A stretch of 64,000 nt of DNA. Source: JACPNO01 sp963825405. GTDB lineage: Bacteria; Acidobacteriota; Terriglobia; Bryobacterales; Bryobacteraceae. Numbering within the stretch: the stretch's first letter is position 1; each line of letters begins with the position of its first letter. The notes beneath the pieces are model-generated. The model did not search any database. It was not told where the DNA came from and worked only from the letters and a program-made list of their open reading frames with translations. Of the stretch, positions 17,339-24,710 are shown piece after piece. The stretch is taken from contig CAWGTB010000004.1 in assembly GCA_963825405.1 (NCBI GenBank), forward strand, positions 1 to 64,000, given 5' to 3'. The position numbers were made by a program, and so were the translations under genes.

Positions 17339-18697
17339 TTAGCGGCTCCCTTCCGATGCCGCAACGGCGGGGGCTTTCTGAATTTCCAGAACCGAGCGGC
17401 GCTCCGGCGTCAGATATTTTTTGGCAACCGCCTGAATCTGCTCGGCGCTTACCGCCAGCAACCGATCGAGCACGGTATTGATCAGCTCCGGTTTCCCGTC
17501 CAGCAATTCGTATTTACCCAGCTGCTGGGCGCGCTGCAACGAGCTCTGCAACACTTCGATGCGCTCCGAGCGCAGCAGCGTGCGTGCGCGCTCGAGCTCC
17601 TTCGCGCCCACGCCCTCGTTTTGAATCCGCGCGATCTCGTCCTGCGCCTGATCCACGATCTGGCTGCCGGTGAAATTCGGATTGTGGAGCAAGAACATGG
17701 CGTAAAAGCCAGGGTCTTTGTAGTCGAGACTCGAACTGGTTGGCCAACCCTGCTCGGCAGAGAACTGGATCACCGATTTCTTGCCCTTCACTAAATCCAG
17801 TTGAAAGCGCGAGCTCTCGCCGCCGGTGAGCAGCACATCGACCATGGTGAGCGCGTAATAGTCCGGCGAATGGCGAACCGGAGCCGGATAGCCGACAATC
17901 ACGCCCGGCACTTTCGCCAGCGGATCTTTGTAGACGTCTTTGTGGACTTTGGCGCCGCCAGGCTCGGCGAGATCCGGCGACATGGGCTTGGGTTGCGCGG
18001 GAATATCGCCAAAATAAGTTTCAATCAGCTTTTTGGATTCCGCGATATTGATGTCGCCGACCAGCACCAGGATCGCGTTATTGGGCGCGTAGTAAGTCTT
18101 GAAAAACTTGGCGACATCTTCGACGGTGGCGGCATTCAAATCATCGAACGACCCGATCGCGGAGTGCGCATTGCGCGGGTTTTCAAATACCAGTTTGGGC
18201 CATGCGTCGACAATGGCCGTGTTGTAAGGCTGGTTGTCGTAACTCCGTCTTTTTTCCTGTTTGACCGCATCTTTCTGGTTCTTCAGATTTTCTTCCGTGA
18301 TGGCCAGACCACGCATGCGATCCGATTCGAGCCACAGGCCCACTGCCAGCTTGTTGGACGGCAGCACTTCGTAATAGTCAGTGTAGTTCGAATGGGTGGA
18401 ACCGTTCATCTGCCCGCCGTTGGCCTGTATGGTTTGCATATGCACGCCCTTGGGAGCGTTGGCGGAGCCCTGAAACATCATGTGCTCGAAGAGATGCGCA
18501 AATCCCGTGCGGCCCTTTTCTTCGGCCCGCGCGCCCACGTCGTAGATCAAGTAGATAGTCACCACGGGCACCGCATTATCGCGCGAGAGAACCACACGCA
18601 TGCCGTTGCCGAGCTTGTACTTCTCGATGGGAATCAGCACCTGCTCGGCAGAAAGCAGCGCCGAGCAAAACAGCAGCATCGCGATTATCTTTTTCAT
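17339..18697 (-). CDS. M16-family zinc metallopeptidase, active subunit
   Basis: 452 residues, signal peptide MKKIIAMLLFCSALLSAEQV. The inverted zinc motif HxxEH appears as FAHLFEHMMFQGSANAPKG (about residues 66-84), followed about 75 residues later by the third ligand region. KLGNGMRVVLSRDNAVPVVT and VLVLVGDINI are typical of processing-peptidase-like (M16B) enzymes. It is the first gene of a pair with the inactive subunit. The substrate is not evident; family members degrade small peptides or process exported proteins. Confidence 0.9.
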   Translation of the reverse strand: MKKIIAMLLFCSALLSAEQVLIPIEKYKLGNGMRVVLSRDNAVPVVTIYLIYDVGARAEEKGRTGFAHLFEHMMFQGSANAPKGVHMQTIQANGGQMNGSTHSNYTDYYEVLPSNKLAVGLWLESDRMRGLAITEENLKNQKDAVKQEKRRSYDNQPYNTAIVDAWPKLVFENPRNAHSAIGSFDDLNAATVEDVAKFFKTYYAPNNAILVLVGDINIAESKKLIETYFGDIPAQPKPMSPDLAEPGGAKVHKDVYKDPLAKVPGVIVGYPAPVRHSPDYYALTMVDVLLTGGESSRFQLDLVKGKKSVIQFSAEQGWPTSSSLDYKDPGFYAMFLLHNPNFTGSQIVDQAQDEIARIQNEGVGAKELERARTLLRSERIEVLQSSLQRAQQLGKYELLDGKPELINTVLDRLLAVSAEQIQAVAKKYLTPERRSVLEIQKAPAVAASEGSR

Positions 18698-18706
18698 AAA
18701 TGTTCT

Positions 18707-20434
18707 TCAGTTCCTGCCAATGGCATTGGCGAATTGCTTGACGTTGAGGGTATTGACAACATCGCCGGGCCCGAGCCACCCGCGCCGCGCCGTGAGGACC
18801 CCGTACTTCATATTATGCAGATGCTTGGGATGATGAGCATCAGTCGAAATAGTAAACTTCGCGCCCCGCGCCTTCGCCGTCCGCGCCAATGTGGCGTTGA
18901 GATCTAGACGCTCCGGGCTGGAATTGATTTCGAGAAATACGCCGCGCCGCACGGCTTCCTGGATCACGCGATCGACGTCGAAAGGGAACGGCTCGCGCTG
19001 CATCAGCAGGCGGCCGGTGGGGTGCCCAAGAATCTTGAGGTGCGGACATTCGAGCGCGCGCAGCAGCCGGTCGGTCATGGCGGCGGGCTCCAGATTCATA
19101 TGGCTGTGCACGCTGCCGATCACCAAGTCGAGTTCGGCCAGCGCATCGTCGGCAATATCCAGAGCGCCGTCCTTCAGAATGTCGCACTCCAGACCGGAGA
19201 ATATGCGCATTTCCCCGCCCTTAGGAAGGAGTTCGCGCACCTGCTTAGCAAACGCGACCACCCGTTTTTCGTCCAGACCGTTGGCCATGGCAATGGCTTT
19301 GGAATGGTCGGTAATGGCGACATACTCGTACCCCAAGGCGCGAGCGGCATCGGCCATCTCTTCCAGAGACGCGCGGCCGTCGGTTTCGGTAGTATGCATG
19401 TGCAGATCGCCGCGGATTTGTTGGAGTTCCACCAGCTCCGGCACGCGACCCTCAGCGGCCAATTCGATTTCGCCGGAGTTTTCGCGCAGCTCCGGCGGAA
19501 TCCACGCCAAGCCCAAAGCTTTATAAACCTCTTCTTCGGTCTCTCCGGCGACCCGGCTGTCGTCGGAGGCCCGAAACAGGCCGTACTCGCTCAGCTTGAA
19601 GCCCATTTTGATGGCACGCATGCGGAGCGCAACATTGTGCTCCTTGCTGCCGGTGAAATATTGCATGGCCGCGCCGAAGCTCTCCCGCGGCAGCGCGCGC
19701 ACATCCACCTGCAACCCTTCGCGGCCAACCTTGGCGCTGGCTTTGTTCGCGCCGCGTCCCAGCACTTCCTGCACCCGCGGATTGTTCACAAACCGCTCCA
19801 GCGCGTCGGCGGCTTTCGGTCCTGTCACCAGCAGATCGAGATCGCCCACTGTCTCGCGCCCACGCCGCAGGCTGCCGGCTGGCGTAATGTCCTCGACCCC
19901 GGGAGTCTCCGCCAGATACTGCTTCAGCTCCTGCGCGGTCTGATCGGCAAAGCTCAGCAAGTAGCGTCCGCTACGCAGCCGATATTGCGCGATTGAGCGC
20001 AGGATTTTCTCTTCGAGTTTGGCACCCATGCGCGGCAGCACGCGCAGTTTCTCTTCCTTGGCCAGACGCTCCAGATCGTCCATCGTGGTGACGGTGTAGT
20101 GCTGGAAGATCAGCGCCAGGTTCTTGGGCCCGAGACCCTGTATCTTGAGGAATTCGAGCGCCGCCGCCGGATATTTCTGCAGCAGCACATCGCGCCGTTC
20201 GCACGACCCGTGATCCTCTATTTCCTGCAGCATCGTGGCCAGGCCTTTGCCGATTCCCGGAATATCGGTGACTTTGCGGTTGGGATCTTTGAGGATATCG
20301 GCCACGCGCTCCGGATACCCCTCCACCGCCACCGCTCCATTGCGGTAGCTGCGAATGCGAAAGGAATCCTCGCCGGCGATTTCCATCAGGTCGGCTGTCT
20401 CAGCGAGCACACGCGCGATTTCCTTGTTTTCCAT
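18707..20434 (-). CDS. polX: Family X DNA polymerase / PHP phosphoesterase (PolX)
   Basis: 575 residues from ATG 20434, the usual PolX length. N-terminal helix-hairpin-helix with VTDIPGIGKGLATMLQEIE and IQGLGPKNLALIF; polymerase palm with GSLRRGRETVGDLDLLVTG (two catalytic Asp) and VDVRAL (third Asp); C-terminal PHP domain from about residue 335 with GDLHMHTTETDG, AITDHSKAIAMANGL, SGLECDILKDG, GSVHSHMN, GHPTGRLL, LEINSSPERLDLN and STDAHHPKHL. It fills short gaps in base-excision repair and has 3'-5' exonuclease activity. The frame is open further upstream but without similarity, so the later Met is preferred. Confidence 0.93.
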   Translation of the reverse strand: MENKEIARVLAETADLMEIAGEDSFRIRSYRNGAVAVEGYPERVADILKDPNRKVTDIPGIGKGLATMLQEIEDHGSCERRDVLLQKYPAAALEFLKIQGLGPKNLALIFQHYTVTTMDDLERLAKEEKLRVLPRMGAKLEEKILRSIAQYRLRSGRYLLSFADQTAQELKQYLAETPGVEDITPAGSLRRGRETVGDLDLLVTGPKAADALERFVNNPRVQEVLGRGANKASAKVGREGLQVDVRALPRESFGAAMQYFTGSKEHNVALRMRAIKMGFKLSEYGLFRASDDSRVAGETEEEVYKALGLAWIPPELRENSGEIELAAEGRVPELVELQQIRGDLHMHTTETDGRASLEEMADAARALGYEYVAITDHSKAIAMANGLDEKRVVAFAKQVRELLPKGGEMRIFSGLECDILKDGALDIADDALAELDLVIGSVHSHMNLEPAAMTDRLLRALECPHLKILGHPTGRLLMQREPFPFDVDRVIQEAVRRGVFLEINSSPERLDLNATLARTAKARGAKFTISTDAHHPKHLHNMKYGVLTARRGWLGPGDVVNTLNVKQFANAIGRN

Positions 20435-20483
20435 GAGCGGGGTAGCTTCTATTCTAAGACCTGCGCTATTGGAATTTGGAATC

Positions 20484-20909
20484 CTAGGGTGTTCGCAGGC
20501 GCTGCCGGATCGCCGGTCCGCATTGCCCATAGTGGCGAGCATTCCACGTATAGATGGTCTCGGCTTTTGCCTTAATGGCGCAATGAGCGAGGATCGCATC
20601 GTAGATTGTCCCGCCAACGATGCCTAAAGAGGCGGAAGCGGTCAACGCGTCGGCATATTCGTCGCCATCAAGAGAGACAACGGAAAGCCGCTCGCGTATG
20701 CTGCCGATGAATAACATCGCCTGCTCGGCGCTGATACGGTGCTTGCCAGGCATCCGAGTGAGCGTGGCGTAGACCTCAGCCAGACTGTGCGCTCCACAAC
20801 AGCCATTTGCTGTGTCGAATTGGACGAACAGCTCCAGGCTGGCCTTGTGGTGGGAATGGTCTCCGTAGAAAACCGGTACCAGTACAGACGTGTCGAAAAA
20901 ACCTTTCAT
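20484..20909 (-). CDS. vapC: PIN-domain ribonuclease toxin (VapC-like)
   Basis: 141 residues with PIN-domain acidic residues in order: FFDTSVLVPVFY (Asp near residue 6), HSLAEVYATLTRMP (Glu about 45) and TIYDAILAHCA (Asp about 104), then TIYTWNARHY close to the C-terminus. VapC toxins cleave tRNA or rRNA. The ATG overlaps the stop of the AbrB-type antitoxin gene (20906-20909), the normal toxin-antitoxin layout with antitoxin first. Frame intact. Confidence 0.85.
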   Translation of the reverse strand: MKGFFDTSVLVPVFYGDHSHHKASLELFVQFDTANGCCGAHSLAEVYATLTRMPGKHRISAEQAMLFIGSIRERLSVVSLDGDEYADALTASASLGIVGGTIYDAILAHCAIKAKAETIYTWNARHYGQCGPAIRQRLRTP

Positions 20910-21175
20910 TCAGATTTGCCGAGGTTCGCCAAGTCGCGTTCGTCGCGGATTCGCCGCAGTATCTCGTCCGTGGCGGAGGCGTCCAGAGGCTGTCCGCTGT
21001 GAAACACCCAAACGCCCTGTTCCTTTCTAAGAGGTCCGGTTCCACGGACAGGGCGCAAAGTGATTTGCTCGCCGGCGCTTTCAACTTCAAGTGTGTCTCC
21101 GGGTTCAAGCTGCAATTGCTCCCGCAATGGCTTGGGGATAACTACCCGGCCCGCTTTATCAATGGTGAGATGCAC
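20906..21175 (-). CDS. vapB: AbrB/MazE-type antitoxin (VapB-like)
   Basis: 89 residues starting at GTG 21175. The N-terminal half MHLTIDKAGRVVIPKPLREQ, then LQLEPGDTLEVESAGEQITL, is a clear swapped-hairpin AbrB DNA-binding domain. The C-terminal tail with DEILRRIRDERDLANLGKS would bind and inhibit the toxin. It is expected to autorepress the pair. Immediately upstream lies intergenic sequence containing palindromic repeat copy 2. Confidence 0.85.
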   Translation of the reverse strand: MHLTIDKAGRVVIPKPLREQLQLEPGDTLEVESAGEQITLRPVRGTGPLRKEQGVWVFHSGQPLDASATDEILRRIRDERDLANLGKSE

Positions 21176-21256
21176 AATTTAATGGTAACATTTTGTGGGT
21201 GGACCCGTCCATAAATGCCATTTGATCGTTTACTCCCGCCATTAAACCCAGGCGTC

Positions 21257-21285
21257 GTAGGGGGCGGGTTTCAAATCCGCCCTCT
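21257..21285. repeat. Palindromic GC-rich repeat, copy 2
   Basis: GTAGGGGGCGGGTTTCAAAT followed by CCGCCCTC, the same element as copy 1 with one substitution in the right arm. It lies 7 bases beyond the stop codon of the sensor kinase gene (3' side) and about 80 bases upstream of the antitoxin start. Confidence 0.8.
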
Positions 21286-21291
21286 TCGCAC

Positions 21292-22611
21292 CTAAATCGG
21301 CAGCCGCAGCTTTGCTTCGCAACCCGTGCCATTCCTGCGATTTTCCAGCGTCAGGACGCCGCCGTGACCTTCGGCGATCTGCCGGCACAGCACCAGTCCG
21401 ATGCCGGAGCCGCCGGGTTTCGTCGTGAAAAACGGCACGAACAGGTTGCCGGTGTTGGCCAGCCCGGGGCCGTCGTCTTCCACCTTGATTTCCAACCAGC
21501 CTCTCACTCGGCGCCACTGGACGCGTACGCCGCCGCCGGTTTCGAGCGAGGCATCGGCGGCATTGCGCAGCAGATTGATCAGTAGCTGCTCCAACTGATC
21601 CGCGTCAGCGTCGATGGTGACGTCCGGACCCGGCTCGACGGCCACTTTGACGCGCGTCTCGAGATTGACCACGCGGCGAATCCACGGAGCCACCTCAAGC
21701 GGTTCAAGCGTCGGCTGAGGAAGTTTGGCCAGGCGCGCATAAGCACCGATGAAACGGCTGAGCGATTCTGAGCGCGACGAAATCACCGCCAAGCCGCGGC
21801 GCATGTCCTCGCGCCAATCGGCGGGCGGCGGCTCGCGCGACACCAGATTTTCCAGACTCCCCGCAATGGATTTGATCGGCGTGAGCGAGTTATTGAGCTC
21901 ATGCCCCAGCACGCGTACCAGGCGCTGCCAGGCTTGCAATTCCTGTTCGCGCAGGGGCTGGGTGAGATCGGCGATCACCAGCAACTCCATGGGCAGGCCG
22001 TGCTCGCGAAACGAGCCGCGGCGCATGCCCCATCTTCCGGCCGCGCCGGGAAAGGTAGTTTGCAGGGTGCGCACCGGGTCGCCTTCCAGGCACTCTTCCA
22101 GGCCCAGGTCGGCGGCTTCCAGATTCGTGATCCGCTCGGCGGGCTGGCCCACCAGGCGCTCGCCGGCGCGATTGACCAGGCGCAGCCGCCGCTGGCTGTC
22201 GAACGCAAAGATCGCCACATCGATCTCGTCCATCACTTTGCGCAGCAGGGTGCTGGCTTCGAGCGCTCCCAAACGTTGCTCGCGCAGCGTGCCGGCCATG
22301 GTGTTGACCTGCTGCATCACTTCGCCTAGCGCGTCGTCGAAATTCGCGCCGCGGGCGCGCACGGAATAATCGCCTTCATGCAAAGCGGCCAGCAGGTTGG
22401 ACAACGTACGCAGCGGGAAAACGATGCGCTCGCGGACCGTCACCGCAAATCCCCACCAGCAGCCGACGATCAGAACCGTGAGCGTCCACTGAACTTTGGG
22501 TGTCCAGGTGCCAGTCCACAGCATGCCCAGGGCAATGAGCGATCCCGGCAATCCCGCCGCCAGAACCAGCAGGACGATGCGTCGTTCAAAGTGGAGGCGG
22601 TACCAGTCCAT
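21292..22611 (-). CDS. NtrY-like membrane sensor histidine kinase
   Basis: 439 residues. Two transmembrane helices (about 11-32 and 41-60) with a very short external loop, then a HAMP-like region, a PAS-like region (about 125-215), the H-box LGHELNNSLTPIKSIAG with phospho-accepting His237, N-box LLINLLRNAADAS, and ATP-lid motifs VEDDGPGL and GGSGIGLVLCRQIAEGHGG. The tiny periplasmic part suggests that it senses a membrane or cytoplasmic signal. It is the last gene of a long co-directional array and follows its presumed partner regulator by 9 bases. Confidence 0.9.
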   Translation of the reverse strand: MDWYRLHFERRIVLLVLAAGLPGSLIALGMLWTGTWTPKVQWTLTVLIVGCWWGFAVTVRERIVFPLRTLSNLLAALHEGDYSVRARGANFDDALGEVMQQVNTMAGTLREQRLGALEASTLLRKVMDEIDVAIFAFDSQRRLRLVNRAGERLVGQPAERITNLEAADLGLEECLEGDPVRTLQTTFPGAAGRWGMRRGSFREHGLPMELLVIADLTQPLREQELQAWQRLVRVLGHELNNSLTPIKSIAGSLENLVSREPPPADWREDMRRGLAVISSRSESLSRFIGAYARLAKLPQPTLEPLEVAPWIRRVVNLETRVKVAVEPGPDVTIDADADQLEQLLINLLRNAADASLETGGGVRVQWRRVRGWLEIKVEDDGPGLANTGNLFVPFFTTKPGGSGIGLVLCRQIAEGHGGVLTLENRRNGTGCEAKLRLPI

Positions 22612-22620
22612 GACGGGCGG

Positions 22621-23991
22621 TCATAGACCGAAGCGCTGGAGACGCCGGTACAATGCGCTGCGGCTGAGTCCCAGCGCCTTGGCGGCGTGGCTCACGTTGC
22701 CTTCGTAACGGGCCAGGGCCTTCTTGATGAGGGAAAATTCTACCTCTTCGAGACTCATTTCTTCCAGACGCGGCACGCCTTCCTTGCCCGTGCGCAAGCC
22801 GAGATCGCCGGGCTTGACGACGTCGCCCTGGGCCATCAAGACGGCGCGTTCGATGGCGTGTTCCAGTTCGCGAATGTTGCCGGGCCAGGAATGCTCCAGC
22901 AGCGCCTGCATGGCCGCGGGATCGAATGCGCTGAGGCGCTTGCGGTAGCGCTGGGCGTGGCGGCCGAGAAAATGCGCCGCCAGCAGCGGAATGTCTTCGC
23001 GCCGTTCGCGCAGCGGCGGCAATTGGATTTCGATGGTATTGAGGCGGAACTGCAAATCCGCGCGAAAGCGTCCCGCTGTCACTTCGCCATTCAAATCGGC
23101 ATTGGTCGCGGAGATAATGCGCACGTCCACCTGCCGCGTGCGGGAGGAGCCAACACGCTCCAGCTCGCCGGTTTGCAACACGCGCAGCAGCTTGGCTTGC
23201 TGAGTGGGGGAGATATTGGCGATCTCATCGAGAAACAGCGTGCCGCCGTCAGCTAGCTCGAAGCGGCCTACACGATCGGCTTTGGCATCGGTAAACGCGC
23301 CGCGCACGTGGCCGAAGAGCTCGCTTTCGAACACGCCTTCCGGCAATCCGCCTGCGTTGACGGTAACCAGCGGCTTACCAGCGCGATGGGAAACAGCGTG
23401 CAGGGTCTGCGCGACTAGCTCCTTGCCTGTGCCCGGCTCGCCGGTAATCAGCACGTTGGCATCGGACGGCCCAACGTTGGCGACCAGACGCAGCACCGGC
23501 CGCATGGCGCTCGATTCCGCAATGAGCGTGGGACGCTCCACCGCCCGCAACAAACGGTTCTCAGCTTCGAGACGCAGCCCGTTGCGCAGCGCGCGGCTGA
23601 GCTCGATCTGAGTGCGCAGGATGCTGAGCAGCCGTTCATTCTCCCAGGGTTTCTGGATGAAATCGCGCGCGCCGCGTCGCATCGCTTCTACCGCAATTTT
23701 CACGCTGCTCCAAGCCGTCATAACGACCACGGGCAGCGTGCTGTCGAGCGCTTGAATGCGCGAGAGCAGATCCAGACCTTCCTGACCCGACGTCGTATCG
23801 CGCGCGTAATTCAAATCGATGAGTACGACGTCGAACTCTTTGACATCGAGCGCAGCCAGCACTCCGGCGGGCGATGACGCCGGCTCGATCTGATAGCCTT
23901 CGGCCTTGAGCAGCAGGCGCAATGCTTCCAGCACATCGGCCTGGTCGTCGGCGATCAACACGCGCGGCGGCGCCGCGTCCTGAGGTTTCAT
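22621..23991 (-). CDS. NtrC-family sigma-54-type response regulator with GAFTDA variant
   Basis: 456 residues from ATG 23991, chosen because an earlier in-frame Met would overlap the ATPase gene by 47 bases. Receiver domain 10-125 with acidic pocket IADDQ and phospho-acceptor Asp59 in LIDLNYARD. AAA+ domain with Walker A GEPGTGKEL, Walker B GGTLFLDEI and arginine-finger region PPLRERREDIPLLA. C-terminal Fis-type helix-turn-helix NVSHAAKALGLSRSALYRRL. The sigma-54-contacting loop reads GAFTDA rather than GAFTGA. The likely targets are the transporter genes around it, by position only. Confidence 0.9.
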   Translation of the reverse strand: MKPQDAAPPRVLIADDQADVLEALRLLLKAEGYQIEPASSPAGVLAALDVKEFDVVLIDLNYARDTTSGQEGLDLLSRIQALDSTLPVVVMTAWSSVKIAVEAMRRGARDFIQKPWENERLLSILRTQIELSRALRNGLRLEAENRLLRAVERPTLIAESSAMRPVLRLVANVGPSDANVLITGEPGTGKELVAQTLHAVSHRAGKPLVTVNAGGLPEGVFESELFGHVRGAFTDAKADRVGRFELADGGTLFLDEIANISPTQQAKLLRVLQTGELERVGSSRTRQVDVRIISATNADLNGEVTAGRFRADLQFRLNTIEIQLPPLRERREDIPLLAAHFLGRHAQRYRKRLSAFDPAAMQALLEHSWPGNIRELEHAIERAVLMAQGDVVKPGDLGLRTGKEGVPRLEEMSLEEVEFSLIKKALARYEGNVSHAAKALGLSRSALYRRLQRFGL

Positions 23992-24010
23992 GTGGTCCCG
24001 GCCGTCAGGT

Positions 24011-24682
24011 TCAACTGACGAGCCAGCCGTCCGCGAGCTGGATAATTCGGTTGCCATATTCGGCGTTTCGTTCGGAATGGGTTACCTGCACAATGGTGGC
24101 GCCGGCTTCGTTCAGATGCTTAAACAATTCCATGATCTCCTGCCCCTGTTTCGAGTGCAGGTTGCCGGTGGGCTCGTCGGCCAGAATCAATTTTGGATTG
24201 GCGATCACCGCCCGGGCCACCGCCACCAATTGCTGCTGCCCGCCGGATAACTGATTGGGATATAGATCTTTCTTTCCCACGATATGAAACCGGTCGAGAA
24301 TGTCGGCCACCATGCCCGCGCGCTCCGCTGATTTGATGTTGCGATACGACAGCGGGATATCCAGATTCTCGTACACGGTCAAATTATCGATCAGATGATA
24401 GCTTTGAAACACGAATCCGATATATTTCTTGTTCAGCTCGACGCGGTTGCGGGGATTCATTTTGTGCACTGCCTGGTCCATGAAATCGAATTCACCGGTC
24501 CAGGAGCTGTCCAGCATGCCCAGAATGCTGAGCAGCGTGGATTTGCCCGCGCCTGACGGACCCATGATGGTGACGAACTCGCCCTCTTTGATGTCGAGCG
24601 TAATGCGCCGCAAGACGAACGTCTTGCCGTAGCCGGCTTCGTAGAATTTTTCTATGTTGTGGAGTCGGATCATCGGGTTCAT
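24011..24682 (-). CDS. ABC transporter ATPase, MacB/LolD type (third copy in array)
   Basis: 223 residues. Walker A GPSGAGKSTLL, Q-loop FQSYHLIDNLTVYENL, signature LSGGQQQLVAVARA, Walker B KLILADEPTGNLHSKQG and H-loop VTHSERN. It belongs to the group that powers permeases of the MacB/FtsX fold. It is clearly different from the other two ATPases in the array (GAGKST not GCGKST, QQQL not QQQR), so it is not a recent copy of them. It lies between the last ADOP permease and the NtrC-type gene; the usual partner would be one of the adjacent permeases. Confidence 0.9.
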   Translation of the reverse strand: MNPMIRLHNIEKFYEAGYGKTFVLRRITLDIKEGEFVTIMGPSGAGKSTLLSILGMLDSSWTGEFDFMDQAVHKMNPRNRVELNKKYIGFVFQSYHLIDNLTVYENLDIPLSYRNIKSAERAGMVADILDRFHIVGKKDLYPNQLSGGQQQLVAVARAVIANPKLILADEPTGNLHSKQGQEIMELFKHLNEAGATIVQVTHSERNAEYGNRIIQLADGWLVS

Positions 24683-24684
24683 TT

Positions 24685-24710
24685 CGGGCGGGTTTCAAAC
24701 CCGCCCCTAC
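24685..24710. repeat. Palindromic GC-rich repeat, copy 3, at an ADOP stop codon
   Basis: CGGGCGGGTTTCAAACCCGC followed by CCCTAC. The stop codon TAG of the ADOP permease (24709-24707, minus strand) is formed by the CTA at the edge of this repeat. The ATPase gene starts two bases beyond the opposite edge, so the whole intergenic gap is this element. Confidence 0.85.

Noticed and set aside
20484..21175. Assigning a specific RNA target for the VapC-like toxin
   Set aside because: The sequence supports the PIN fold and antitoxin pairing but nothing shows the target.
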